Positions 8,249 to 16,389 are shown, numbered from the stretch's first letter. The stretch is 64,000 nt of DNA from Ectopseudomonas mendocina (GCF_008041835.1 NZ_VRYE01000014.1:34374-98373); one strand, 5' to 3'. Translations and numbers: made by a program. Notes: generated by a model not told the origin, from the sequence alone.

Positions 8249-9265
8249 TCAGCGCCCGGTCGCGAGAAGCTGGTCAAGAATACCACCGTTGTCGAAGTGC
8301 TTGGCAGTGATCTCGTCCCAGCTGCCCAGCACCTCGGTCGGGTTGATCAGGCGTACCGGGGCGAACTGCGCCTTGGTCGCTTCGACCACTTCCGGGTGGT
8401 GTACGCGGTAGTTGTAGCGGGTCAGCAGCTGCTGAATGTCCTTGCTGTACTGGAAGTCGAGGAAGGCCTTGGCCTGCTCGCGGGTACCGCGCTCGTCGGT
8501 CACCTTGTCGACGATGGCCACCGGGAACTCGGCCAGTACGCTGACCTCCGGCACCACGATTTCCAGGTTGGCGGACTTGAACTCGTCACCCTTGGCGATG
8601 TTGATCACTTCCGACTCGAAGGTCAGCAGCACGTCGCCCTGGCCGTTCTGGGCGAAGGCTACGGTGGCGCCACGGCCGCCAGTGGGGAAGTTCTCGACGT
8701 TCTTCAGCAGCTTGCCGACGAAGGCCTTTACCTTCTCCTCGTCGCCATTGAATTTCTCGTTGGCGAACAGCCAGGCGCCCAGGTAGCTGTAGCGGGCGTT
8801 GCCGGAGGTCTTGGGGTTGGGGAATACCAGTTTCACATCATCGCGAATCAGGTCATCCCAGCTCTTGATGTTCTTCGGGTTGCCTTCGCGCACCAGGAAC
8901 GCGGTGGTGCTGTAGTACGGCGAGGCGTTGTTGGGGAACTGCTCGGCCCAGTCTTCACGCAGCAGACCGCGCTTGGCCAGGATGTCCACGTCGGTGACCT
9001 GGTTGAAGGTGACCACGTCGACCTTCTTGCCCTGAATGATGTCCTGCGCCTGGCGCGAGGTGCCGGCGAAGGACTGGATGATCTTCACTTCCTTGCCGCT
9101 CTGCTGCTTCCAGTGCTCGACGAACAGCGGGTTGATCTCGCCGAACAGCTCGCGGGCGATGTCGTAGGAGGCGTTGTGGAATGGGGTATCGGCGGCGGCA
9201 TGGCTCAGCGAGCCAGTCAGCAGGGTGGCACTGGCCACGGTGGCCAGAACGATCTTCTTCAGCAT
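8249..9265 (-). CDS. cysP: Periplasmic thiosulfate/sulfate-binding protein, CysP type
   Basis: A 338-residue solute-binding protein with a signal peptide ending near residue 25 (LTGSLSHAAA). Features that favour CysP (thiosulfate) over Sbp (sulfate) are TFNQVTDVDILAKRG, NPKTSGNARYSYL, TGGRGATVAF, TFESEV and the ending ILDQLLATGR; the second binding protein in this window has the Sbp versions. It should deliver thiosulfate and sulfate to CysT/CysW in the inner membrane. AAGGA lies before the ATG. Upstream is an AT-rich stretch (about 9318-9390) that is a likely CysB-controlled promoter. The assignment to thiosulfate is from family resemblance, not proof. Confidence 0.93.
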   Translation of the reverse strand: MLKKIVLATVASATLLTGSLSHAAADTPFHNASYDIARELFGEINPLFVEHWKQQSGKEVKIIQSFAGTSRQAQDIIQGKKVDVVTFNQVTDVDILAKRGLLREDWAEQFPNNASPYYSTTAFLVREGNPKNIKSWDDLIRDDVKLVFPNPKTSGNARYSYLGAWLFANEKFNGDEEKVKAFVGKLLKNVENFPTGGRGATVAFAQNGQGDVLLTFESEVINIAKGDEFKSANLEIVVPEVSVLAEFPVAIVDKVTDERGTREQAKAFLDFQYSKDIQQLLTRYNYRVHHPEVVEATKAQFAPVRLINPTEVLGSWDEITAKHFDNGGILDQLLATGR

Positions 9266-9317
9266 CTATGGCGTCCTTCTTATCGCGAGAGGAACCTGCA
9301 GGCAGGCTATTTGATGG

Positions 9318-9390
9318 CGTGATTCTGCAGAAAAAACATATAGCTGAAAAATATCTTTTTATTTTCTTCTTATAACCGGATTCTATTTGA
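9318..9390 (-). promoter_or_regulatory. AT-rich promoter region of cysP
   Basis: A sharply AT-rich stretch (runs such as AAAAATATCTTTTTATTTTC) in an otherwise GC-rich region, immediately upstream of cysP. Sulfur-starvation promoters of Pseudomonas activated by CysB look like this. No exact box was assigned. Confidence 0.45.
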
Positions 9391-9488
9391 TCGTTCCTCA
9401 CGCTCCGCGTGGGAATGCATCCTGAGACGCTCCGCGTCAGATGCTGGTGCAGCATCAGAGCGCCCAGGCTTGGGCTCCCACGCTTAAG
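9388..9488. repeat. Interspersed repeat with CACGCTCCGCGTGGGAA core
   Basis: A GC-rich repeat between ssuF and cysP made of several short palindromes (ACGCTCCGCGT and similar). Its first 32 bases (9388-9419) are the exact reverse complement of 25212-25243. It is a common type of Pseudomonas intergenic repeat, with no coding content. Confidence 0.8.
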
Positions 9489-9510
9489 CGAGGGAGCCAT
9501 CGGCTGCTGA

Positions 9511-9726
9511 TCAGAGTTTGGCGATGGACACCTCGGTGGATTTGACGAAGGCGATCACCTCGCTGCCCACCTGCAGCTCCAGCTCGCGCACGGAACGGGT
9601 GGTGATCACCGACGTGACGATGCCGGCAGCGGTCTGCACGTCGATTTCCGACAGCACGTCGCCGATGACGATTTCCTTGATGTTGCCCTTGAACTGGTTA
9701 CGCACGTTGATGGCTTTGATGGTCAT
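9511..9726 (-). CDS. ssuF: Molybdopterin-binding (Mop/TOBE) protein SsuF
   Basis: A 71-residue protein consisting of a single Mop/TOBE domain (MTIKAINVRNQFKGNIKEI... to ...VKSTEVSIAKL), the size and sequence expected of SsuF, the last gene of the Pseudomonas sulfonate cluster lsfA-ssuEADCBF. A strong ribosome site (CAGGAG) precedes the ATG at 9726. Proteins of this type bind molybdate-like oxyanions; in P. putida SsuF is needed for sulfonate use, though its exact job is unclear. It is intact although its operon mates are deleted or broken just upstream. It may persist because its product is used elsewhere, or because too little time has passed for it to decay. Confidence 0.88.
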   Translation of the reverse strand: MTIKAINVRNQFKGNIKEIVIGDVLSEIDVQTAAGIVTSVITTRSVRELELQVGSEVIAFVKSTEVSIAKL

Positions 9727-9900
9727 GGTGTTTCTCCTGATGGTTCACTGATGTAGCCCAGATGCAATCCGGGAAAGTCGTGCGCCTGCCCTCTCTCCCC
9801 AAAGGGGCGAGGGAGCTATCAGGTGCCGTCGGAATACCTAGCGGCACGCTTTGGCTCCCCTCTCCCATTCATGGAGAGGGGCTGGGGGAGAGGGCGCTTT

Positions 9901-10290
9901 TCAGCTCGCCGAAGCCGCCTTCGGCAGGATGTCGCTGGAGATCATTTCGCCGAACGGGCTGACATAACCGCGACGTTCCGGACGCGTAGGCGCGGCTACG
10001 TCCAGATGCGGGAACAGCAGTTCGGCGACCCGGTACGACTCCTCCAGGTGCGGGTAACCGGAGCAGATGAAGGTGTCGATGCCCAGCTCCGCATACTCCT
10101 TGACCCGCGCCGCCACGGTCGGGCCATCGCCTGGCGCGCAGCCACGGTTGGCGAAATGATCCCCGAGCGCAGGGCAGCGAGGAACTTGAGGTGCTGCGTC
10201 ACCGGGATGCGGGACGCAGCAACCAGCCAGGAGTCCTCGCAGGAACGTCCAGTGGGGATCAGCACGCCGCCGAAACCGAGACGGTCGGAG
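9901..10290 (-). pseudogene. ssuD: ssuD remnant (FMNH2-dependent alkanesulfonate monooxygenase)
   Basis: Two pieces of SsuD remain, in different frames. An N-terminal piece (about 10286 down to 10134) reads [20 protein letters not shown] and ends [12 protein letters not shown]-terminal piece (10131 down to 9901) reads [20 protein letters not shown], then [11 protein letters not shown], and ends at a TGA. In the full enzyme (about 380 residues) these segments are roughly 240 residues apart, so most of the central domain has been deleted and the junction near 10131 also shifts frame. The junction joins two PTVAAR-coding segments, which suggests recombination between short similar sequences. No functional enzyme can be made. 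It is followed by repeats where ssuC and ssuB should lie. Confidence 0.85.
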
Positions 10291-10324
10291 CCTGAGCGAC
10301 CTGGGCCAGGTCGCCGTGGTCGAC

Positions 10325-10401
10325 GGCGCGCGCACGTAGTCCAGCAGCACTTCAGTGCGCGAGCGCGCCGCAGGGCTGCCGGACAGCAACACGACATGCA
10401 T
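10325..10401 (-). pseudogene. ssuE: ssuE remnant (NADPH-dependent FMN reductase, N-terminus only)
   Basis: Starting at the ATG at 10401 there are about 25 recognisable residues of SsuE ([20 protein letters not shown]...), the flavodoxin-like N-terminus with the SGSP phosphate-binding loop. The sequence then runs directly into ssuD-like sequence. The rest of ssuE, all of ssuA and the ssuD start are missing, which implies one deletion of roughly 1.5-2 kb (an estimate from usual gene sizes). SsuE would normally supply FMNH2 to SsuD. Confidence 0.8.
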
Positions 10402-10410
10402 GATGTTTCC

Positions 10411-10590
10411 TTAACGGTTGGGCTGCGGCGTCAGGCGCAGATAGGGTTTAACCGCGCGCTAGCCTTGCGGGAAGCGCTGAGCGATCTCGGCTTCATCCTT
10501 GAGCGACGGCACGATCACCACCTCGTCACCGTCCTGCCAGTTGGCCGGCGTGGCAACCTTGTAGTTGTCGGTCAGCTGCAGCGCCCCGGC
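10411..10590 (-). pseudogene. lsfA: lsfA remnant (1-Cys peroxiredoxin, C-terminus)
   Basis: The residues ALQLTDNYKVATPANWQDGD, VVIVPSLKDEAEI and QRFPQG match the C-terminus of LsfA, the 1-Cys peroxiredoxin encoded just upstream of ssuE in Pseudomonas. A TAG at 10459-10461 replaces an expected codon, and the frame then continues [15 protein letters not shown] to the original TAA at 10411-10413, 10 bases before the ssuE remnant. Everything upstream of about 10590, including the peroxidatic Cys, is gone. Order, strand and spacing relative to ssuE are those of the ancestral operon. Confidence 0.85.
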
Positions 10591-10671
10591 CATCACAGCC
10601 CCGCCAGCCCAGTGGGTGGCGACGCGCAACAGCGCCGCCACGCAATGCACCGCATACCCCCACCACTCAAC

Positions 10672-12003
10672 TCAAAACAGATGCGCCACCAGCCCAACGA
10701 CAGCGCACCCGGCAATGGTCTCGATCACCCCTCGCTTGAAACCCAGCAACGCCACGCCCGCACCGAGGGTGATCAGCGCCGACACCCAGTCGAACGCCCC
10801 GGCAAAGCCCTCCGGCCAGAGCACGTGATACCCGAAGAACAGCGCCAGGTTGAGGATCACCCCGACCACCGCAGCGGTGATGCCGGTCAGCGGCGCGGTG
10901 AACTTCAACTGACCATGGGTCGACTCCACCAACGGCCCGCCGGCGAGGATGAACAGGAACGACGGCAGAAAGGTGAACCAGGTGACCAGCACCGCTGCCA
11001 ACGCGCCACTGGCGAAGGCCGAGTCGCCCCCGAACACCGGCTGGCCGTAAGCACCGACGAAGGCCACGAACGCCACCAGCATGATCAGCGGCCCCGGCGT
11101 GGTTTCACCCAGCGCCAGGCCATCGATCATTTGCCGGGGCGTCAGCCAGCCGTAATGCTCGATGGCGCCCTGATACACATAAGGCAACACCGCATACGCG
11201 CCGCCGAACGTAAGCAGCGCCGCCTTGGTGAAGAACCAGCCCATCTGCGTCAGCGTGCCCTGCCAGCCGAATGCCAGGGTCAACAGGCCCATCGGCAGCA
11301 GCCAGAGCAGCGCACCGACCAGCAGGATCAGCACCAGGCGGCTGGAGCGAAAATGCGTATGCGCCAGGCGCGTCTCGTCATCGATCAGCGCCGGGGCATG
11401 CGCCCCGCCCGCCTCGCCATGCCCGGCGCCGACCGCGAAGTGCTGCGGCGCCAGCCGCCCGCCGATGTAGCCCACCAGCGCGGCACCGAGCACGATCAGC
11501 GGGAACGGCAACTGCAGCGCAAAAATGGCGACGAAAGCCGCTGCTGCAATGGCCCACAGCCAGGCGTTCTTCAACACCCGCCCGCCGATGCGCCAGGCCG
11601 CCTGCACCACGATGGCCGTCACCGCCGGCTTGATGCCATAGAAGATCCCCGCCACCAACGGCACATCGCCGAACACCAGATAGACCCAGGACAGCACGAC
11701 CAGGATCAGCAGCGACGGCAGCACGAACAGCGCCCCGGCGATCACCCCGCCCCAGGTGCGGTGCATCAGCCAGCCGATATAGGTGGCCAACTGCTGCGCC
11801 TCCGGCCCGGGCAGCAACATGCAGTAGTTCAGCGCATGCAGAAAGCGCCGCTCGGACAACCAGCGGCGCTTCTCCACCAGCTCCTGGTGCATGATAGAAA
11901 TCTGCCCCGCCGGCCCGCCGAAACTGATCAACCCCAGCTTCAGCCAGAACCAGAAGGCCTGCAGCAGACTGACCGGGGCGGGACGCTCAGGGGACTCGGA
12001 CAT
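10672..12003 (-). CDS. chrA: Chromate efflux transporter ChrA
   Basis: A 443-residue inner-membrane protein of the long-chain CHR family, made of two homologous halves. The first carries SFGGPAGQISIMHQ and the second TFGGAYAVLPYVYQG, the duplicated family motif, with about 10-12 hydrophobic segments and a hydrophilic linker around residues 195-225. It exports chromate using the proton motive force. Chromate enters cells by sulfate importers, and this gene lies beside a sulfate/thiosulfate import set, so co-location may be functional. It begins at the ATG at 12003. The lsfA remnant lies directly downstream, so the deletion that removed the ssu genes ended close to the chrA stop. Confidence 0.95.
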   Translation of the reverse strand: MSESPERPAPVSLLQAFWFWLKLGLISFGGPAGQISIMHQELVEKRRWLSERRFLHALNYCMLLPGPEAQQLATYIGWLMHRTWGGVIAGALFVLPSLLILVVLSWVYLVFGDVPLVAGIFYGIKPAVTAIVVQAAWRIGGRVLKNAWLWAIAAAAFVAIFALQLPFPLIVLGAALVGYIGGRLAPQHFAVGAGHGEAGGAHAPALIDDETRLAHTHFRSSRLVLILLVGALLWLLPMGLLTLAFGWQGTLTQMGWFFTKAALLTFGGAYAVLPYVYQGAIEHYGWLTPRQMIDGLALGETTPGPLIMLVAFVAFVGAYGQPVFGGDSAFASGALAAVLVTWFTFLPSFLFILAGGPLVESTHGQLKFTAPLTGITAAVVGVILNLALFFGYHVLWPEGFAGAFDWVSALITLGAGVALLGFKRGVIETIAGCAVVGLVAHLF

Positions 12004-13126
12004 CGAAGGGCTCCATCGGTGGACAAAATCGACCGGGTACTATAGCCGTATAACGTGACCGTCGTGCGACAGCGCACGAAAAATCACCAACCCCACGCAG
12101 CCCTTGCCCTACCTGGCCTGGCCGAGTTTTCCCGCATCTTATCCACAGCACTTTCCCCAGATTCTGTGCACGACACCCGGCAACACGCCCCCACCCTGCC
12201 CTACTGTTGAAAAAATGAGCCAAGTGATTGATTAGAAGCGATATTCTGCCCGGCGATAACGCCAGCAAAGCGTCATTGGGCAAAAACTGAGCGGCCTGCC
12301 GAGACCCGCTTGAATGCTAGGCGCAGAGGGCTTTTGCAAAGGTTATCCACAGCGCTGTTAACAGAATTTGTGGGTGGGTTTGGCAAGGTATGAACTGCCG
12401 ACTCTGGCGCAAGAAAACAACCGAGAGGGCATTTTGCCCGCGAAGCGTGGACAGCCTCGCGTTGGATGGAATAGCAAGTAGCCCGGACAACCTCGCACCA
12501 CAGTGGATGAAAACCTACGCAGAAATACCCGCCGCGTAGGGTGGACAACGCGGAGCTTGTCCACCGTGCCACGTGTCGGAACAGCAACTAGGCTGGTTAG
12601 AGCAAAGCAATACCCAGAGCAATTGCGGTGATGGGTTTCAAGTGAAAAGGGGACAGATTTATTTACTGTCCTTGCGACCTACAGAGCATTAAAAGCACGG
12701 TGCGCACAGCGCACCCTACGATAAGAACCCCGATATATCAGACGCGCGAATAGCCCCTTCAGGAGGGTGAGCGGAATCGTCGTGGAAGAGGTTGAGCGGC
12801 ATGGATGCCGCGAGAGCGGCGATGGGCCAAGGATGGCCCTTCGCCGCGTGCCTCTGGAACGATGATGGAGCGAACGAACCCCGGCGAAGCCGGGGCCGGA
12901 TGGCGGGGCGGGCGGTTTTGGTTACTTTTGCCAAGACAAAAGTGACTCGCCCGAGGGGGCGAAACCAGAAATATCGGTCAACCAGTTAATCCAGGCGACC
13001 GCTACCCTCTGCACGAAAAGCGCTTTTATTCGAATGAAACTATCGGATTCATGCCCGTCATACCCAAATACCTCGAACAAACAAAGCCCCCGGATTTCAT
13101 CCGGGCTACGCCTTGAAACGAAGACG
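12004..13126. other. 1.1-kb non-coding, repeat-rich gap
   Basis: No convincing gene; the short open frames here have no recognisable protein and no good start sites. It holds two perfect DnaA boxes (see separate entry), an inverted repeat GTGGACAA...TTGTCCAC near 12541-12565, the GGGGACAGATTTATTT motif at about 12649 (often seen beside REP-associated transposase genes) and a Pseudomonas repeat around 12910-12960 (GTTACTTTTGCCAAGACAAA). The chrA promoter should lie in the first 60 bases. Confidence 0.7.
12139..12351 (+). promoter_or_regulatory. Two perfect DnaA boxes (TTATCCACA)
   Basis: TTATCCACA occurs at 12139-12147 and again at 12343-12351, in the same orientation and 204 bases apart, within non-coding DNA. 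The second is followed by GCGCTGTTAACAGAATTTGT, giving local dyad symmetry. No replication gene is nearby, so a chromosome origin is unlikely. A DnaA-titrating or regulatory site is possible. Confidence 0.5.
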
Positions 13127-14371
13127 CTAGCCCACCTTCGCCGGCGAAGCATCCTCGAAGCGATTCACCTGGCGCAGGCTCTTGAAGCCGAGCATCCAGC
13201 CGCCGGTGACGGTCAGGGTGCAGGCGCAGCCGATCAGCGCAGCCGGCACCACGCCGAACCAGGCGGCGCTGGTGCCGGCGCGGAATTCGCCGAGTTCGTT
13301 GGAAGAGCCGATGAACAGCATGTTCACCGCATTGACCCGACCACGCATGGCGTCCGGGGTGGAGAACTGCACCAGGGATGAGCGGATGTACATGCTCACC
13401 ATGTCCGCACCGCCGGCCACCACCAGCGCAGCGAACGACAGCCAGAACAGGCTGGACAGGGCGAACACCAGATTGGCCACGCCGAACAACGCCACCGCGC
13501 CGAACATCACCAGCCCGACATTACGGTTGAAGGGTTTCATGCTCAGGTACAGCCCCACCGATACCTCGCCGATGGCCATGGCGCTGCGCAGCAGGCCGAG
13601 GCCGGTCGGGCCGACTTCCAGCACTTCCTGGGCATAGATGGGCAGCAATGCGATCACGCCGCCGAGCAGCACCGCGAACAGGTCCAGCGAGATGGTGCCG
13701 AGGATGATCGGGCGCGTGCGGATAAAGTGGATGCCGGCGGTGAAGCGCGCCCAGGCAGTGGCTTCCAGTGCCTGCATTTTCTCGGCATAGCGCACCGGCA
13801 CCCGCAGCAGCAGCACGCAGCCAGCGAGGAAGCAGGCCAGGCACACCGAGTAGGTCAGCCCGCCACCGCCGATGGCATACAGACCACCGCCGATCACCGG
13901 TCCCGAAATGGTCGCACCGCGCATGATCATGCTGTTGGCGGCGATGGCCGCAGCCAGGCGCTCGCGCGGCACGATCTGCGGCAGCAGGCTGGACAACGCC
14001 GGCCCGGTGAAGGCACGACCACAGCCATACAGCACCAGCACCGCGTAGTACCAACTGACCGCCGCCTCGCTCAGCGACAACCACAGCAGCGCCGCCGCGC
14101 ACACCCCTTCGACCAGCCAGCTGAGCATGAGGATCAGCTTGCGGTCGTAGCGGTCGATCAGGTCGCCGGCCGGCATCAGCAGCACCAGCATGGGGATGAA
14201 CTGGGCCAGGCCGACATAGGCCAGCGACAGCGGGTCGCGGGTCAGGTCATAGACCTGCCAGGCCACCACAACGGCCTGGATCTGTACGGCGAAGACCACG
14301 ACGATGCGGGCGATGAGAAACGCCAGGAAACCGGGCAGGCGATAGACGGAAGCAGGAACAGCAGCGGACAC
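13127..14371 (-). CDS. MFS transporter (MFS_3/EntS-like exporter)
   Basis: A 414-residue inner-membrane protein with 12 predicted helices. It has the MFS loop motif after helix 2 (AGDLIDRYDRKLILM) and a related stretch in the second half (SSLVQFSTPDAMRGRVNAV), typical of the MFS_3 group that includes the enterobactin exporter EntS. It probably exports a small molecule using the proton gradient; the substrate cannot be told from sequence. It stands alone, with non-coding DNA on both sides. The ATG at 14371 gives the usual short cytoplasmic N-terminus. Confidence 0.88.
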   Translation of the reverse strand: MSAAVPASVYRLPGFLAFLIARIVVVFAVQIQAVVVAWQVYDLTRDPLSLAYVGLAQFIPMLVLLMPAGDLIDRYDRKLILMLSWLVEGVCAAALLWLSLSEAAVSWYYAVLVLYGCGRAFTGPALSSLLPQIVPRERLAAAIAANSMIMRGATISGPVIGGGLYAIGGGGLTYSVCLACFLAGCVLLLRVPVRYAEKMQALEATAWARFTAGIHFIRTRPIILGTISLDLFAVLLGGVIALLPIYAQEVLEVGPTGLGLLRSAMAIGEVSVGLYLSMKPFNRNVGLVMFGAVALFGVANLVFALSSLFWLSFAALVVAGGADMVSMYIRSSLVQFSTPDAMRGRVNAVNMLFIGSSNELGEFRAGTSAAWFGVVPAALIGCACTLTVTGGWMLGFKSLRQVNRFEDASPAKVG

Positions 14372-14718
14372 GGTGCAAACCTCGGGGCATGACCGGTCGG
14401 TTCCGGTCGAGGCGGGCCGGCCAATCTACGGTAAAGCGCCAGCTCTGGGCAAACCGGCGAACAGGCTGTTGCGCGGGTTGCGCCATTGCGTGACGACGAT
14501 GGACACACGCTTGAAGCAGGCCACCGCACTGCCGCAATTGAGACTGCATGGCTGCAGGAGGTGGCGCGAGGCAGGTGTAGGAGCGGCGCCCCGCCGCGAA
14601 CAAGGGCCGTGCTGGACGGACAGCTTCGCCCCGGGCGCAGCTCCTACGAAAAGCGCTTTTGGTAGCCGTGCCCGATAGGTATTAGAGTAATCGCCCCCCT
14701 TTATGCCGGAACACCGCC
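14372..14718. other. Intergenic gap with REP-like repeat
   Basis: Divergent promoters for the MFS gene and the methyltransferase should lie here. An inverted GTAGGAGCGGCGCC...GCGCAGCTCCTAC element occupies 14577-14647. Nothing else was recognised. Confidence 0.7.
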
Positions 14719-15348
14719 ATGCCGCTCAGCCCCGACGAACTCGCGCAGATCAGCGCCCTGACCCTGGCCCACTACCAGAGCAGCGCCGAGGACTTTCGCG
14801 AAGGCACGCGCGACCATGACGTGAGTCAGAACATCGCTGCGCTGCTGCGGCATATTGAGGGCGAGAAGCCCTGGCGCATCCTCGATTTCGGCTGCGGGCC
14901 GGGGCGCGACCTGCGCACCTTCAGCGGCCTGGGCCACGAAGCCATCGGCCTCGATGGCTGCGCCGAGTTCGTCGTCATGGCGCGTGCCGACAGCGGCTGC
15001 GAGGTGTGGCAGCAGAGCTTCCTCGAACTGGAGCTGCCGGCCGGGCATTTCGACGGCATCTTCGCCAACGCCAGCCTGTTCCATGTGCCGGATCAGGAAC
15101 TGCCGCGCGTACTCGGCCAGTTGCATGCGGCGCTCAAACCGGGCGGCGTGCTGTTCAGCTCCAACCCGCGTGGCGAGAATCAGGAAGGCTGGAACGGCCC
15201 GCGCTACGGCAGTTATCACGATCTGGAACGCTGGCGCGCGCGGCTCACGGCGGCCGGTTTCGTCGAGCTGGAGCACTACTACCGCCCCGCCGGCCTACCA
15301 CGCGACCAGCAACCCTGGCTGGCCAGCGTGTGGCGGCGGATCGCCTAG
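14719..15348 (+). CDS. Class I SAM-dependent methyltransferase
   Basis: A 209-residue soluble protein with the class I methyltransferase fold. Motif I is ILDFGCGPGRDLRTF (about residues 54-68), the acidic end of strand 2 is GLDGCAEFV, motif II/III is HFDGIFANASLFHV, and RVLGQLHAALKPGGVLF is the usual post-motif. It would transfer a methyl group from S-adenosylmethionine to an unidentified small substrate. Its TAG stop at 15346-15348 shares the palindrome CTAG with the convergent LysR gene, so the two coding regions overlap tail to tail. Confidence 0.9.
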   Translation: MPLSPDELAQISALTLAHYQSSAEDFREGTRDHDVSQNIAALLRHIEGEKPWRILDFGCGPGRDLRTFSGLGHEAIGLDGCAEFVVMARADSGCEVWQQSFLELELPAGHFDGIFANASLFHVPDQELPRVLGQLHAALKPGGVLFSSNPRGENQEGWNGPRYGSYHDLERWRARLTAAGFVELEHYYRPAGLPRDQQPWLASVWRRIA

Positions 15349-16286
15349 CGGCGGTGCTGTTCTATCGCGGCTGAAGCCGCTCCTACGTCACACACGGTTG
15401 GCTGCTCGGGCGAGAGATAGCTGACCAGTTGCCGCGCATGAGATGACAGCTCCTCCCAGCTGCGCACGCACAGGCGCAGCTCGCGGGTGGCCCAGACATC
15501 CTCGAGCATCACCACCGCCACCGGCAGCTCCTGGGCGAAGCGGGTCGCGGCGACCTCAGGCAGCATGGATACACCGACGCCCTGCGCCACCAGTTGGGCG
15601 ATGGCATCGAAGCTCGGCGCACGCACACGTACCTTGAGCGGCAAGGCATTGCGCACCGCCATGTACTCGACGAAGCGCTGCATCGCGCGTTCGGCCGGCA
15701 GGCAGACGAAGGGGTAGTTGAGCGCATCGCGTAGCGAGGCCGCGCGCTGGCCAATCAGTGCATGCCCGTGCGGTACCAGCATCACCAGGCGGTCGTTGCG
15801 AAACGGCAGCGACAGGAGTTCATCGGTGGGCAGGTTGCCGTCGTAGACACCGATGTCGATGGCGCCTTCCCGCACCGATCTCAATACGGCCTTGCTGCCC
15901 TGCTCGGCCAGTTGCAGATCCACTTCCGGGTAGTCGGCCAGGAAGGGCCCGAGCGCCGCCGGCAGGAAGGTGCTGTTGGCCACGGTGGACGCGCCCAGGC
16001 GCAGGGTGATGCGCCGCTCGCCCTTGAGCTCCTCGATGGTCTGGGTGAGCAAACGGGCTTCCCTCAGCACGCCCTGGCAGGCCTCCAGAACCAGGCGCCC
16101 GGCCGGGGTCAGGGTCATGCCATCGCTGCTGCGCACGAACAGCGTCAGCCCGCAGCGTTCCTCGAACAGGCGCAGGCGGGTACTGGCCGCCGAGACGGCG
16201 ACGGGAAAGGTCGCCGCCGCCTTGCTCAGGCTGCCGGTGGCGGCGATAGCCGCGATCAGGCGCAGGTCGGGCAGATCGAAATGCAT
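15345..16286 (-). CDS. LysR-family transcriptional regulator
   Basis: A 313-residue regulator with the N-terminal winged helix-turn-helix (LRLIAAIAATGSLSKAAATF, then VSAASTRLRLFEERCG) and a C-terminal LysR substrate-binding fold (about 90-295). The last 15 or so residues (CDVGAASAAIEQHRR) are encoded by a REP repeat and probably are not part of the original protein. It is divergent from the EamA exporter gene with about 100 bases between them, the classic layout for a LysR protein controlling its neighbour, so that exporter is its likely target. The inducer is unknown. Confidence 0.92.
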   Translation of the reverse strand: MHFDLPDLRLIAAIAATGSLSKAAATFPVAVSAASTRLRLFEERCGLTLFVRSSDGMTLTPAGRLVLEACQGVLREARLLTQTIEELKGERRITLRLGASTVANSTFLPAALGPFLADYPEVDLQLAEQGSKAVLRSVREGAIDIGVYDGNLPTDELLSLPFRNDRLVMLVPHGHALIGQRAASLRDALNYPFVCLPAERAMQRFVEYMAVRNALPLKVRVRAPSFDAIAQLVAQGVGVSMLPEVAATRFAQELPVAVVMLEDVWATRELRLCVRSWEELSSHARQLVSYLSPEQPTVCDVGAASAAIEQHRR

Positions 16287-16389
16287 GAAGCCTTCTCCAA
16301 ATCAGAAAGCCATCTTCGTGAAATTGCGATTCTGGCCGTCTAGCTTTCCGCTCAGAATAACAGCTCACTTCTCTGCCGTAGCTCTGCTC

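Noticed and set aside
7775..9322. 515-codon plus-strand frame through the MITE-like repeat and opposite cysP
   Set aside because: Half is a repeat and half is antisense to cysP.
9823..12045. 740-codon plus-strand frame opposite chrA and the ssu remnants
   Set aside because: Low-complexity Arg/Gln/His translation; it is the complement of chrA. It does not represent a gene.
12139..12351. Possible replication origin
   Set aside because: There are only two DnaA boxes, no AT-rich unwinding region and no dnaA, rep or par gene nearby.
12273..12587. 104-codon minus-strand frame in the gap after chrA
   Set aside because: It crosses a common intergenic repeat, has no good ribosome site and no recognisable protein.
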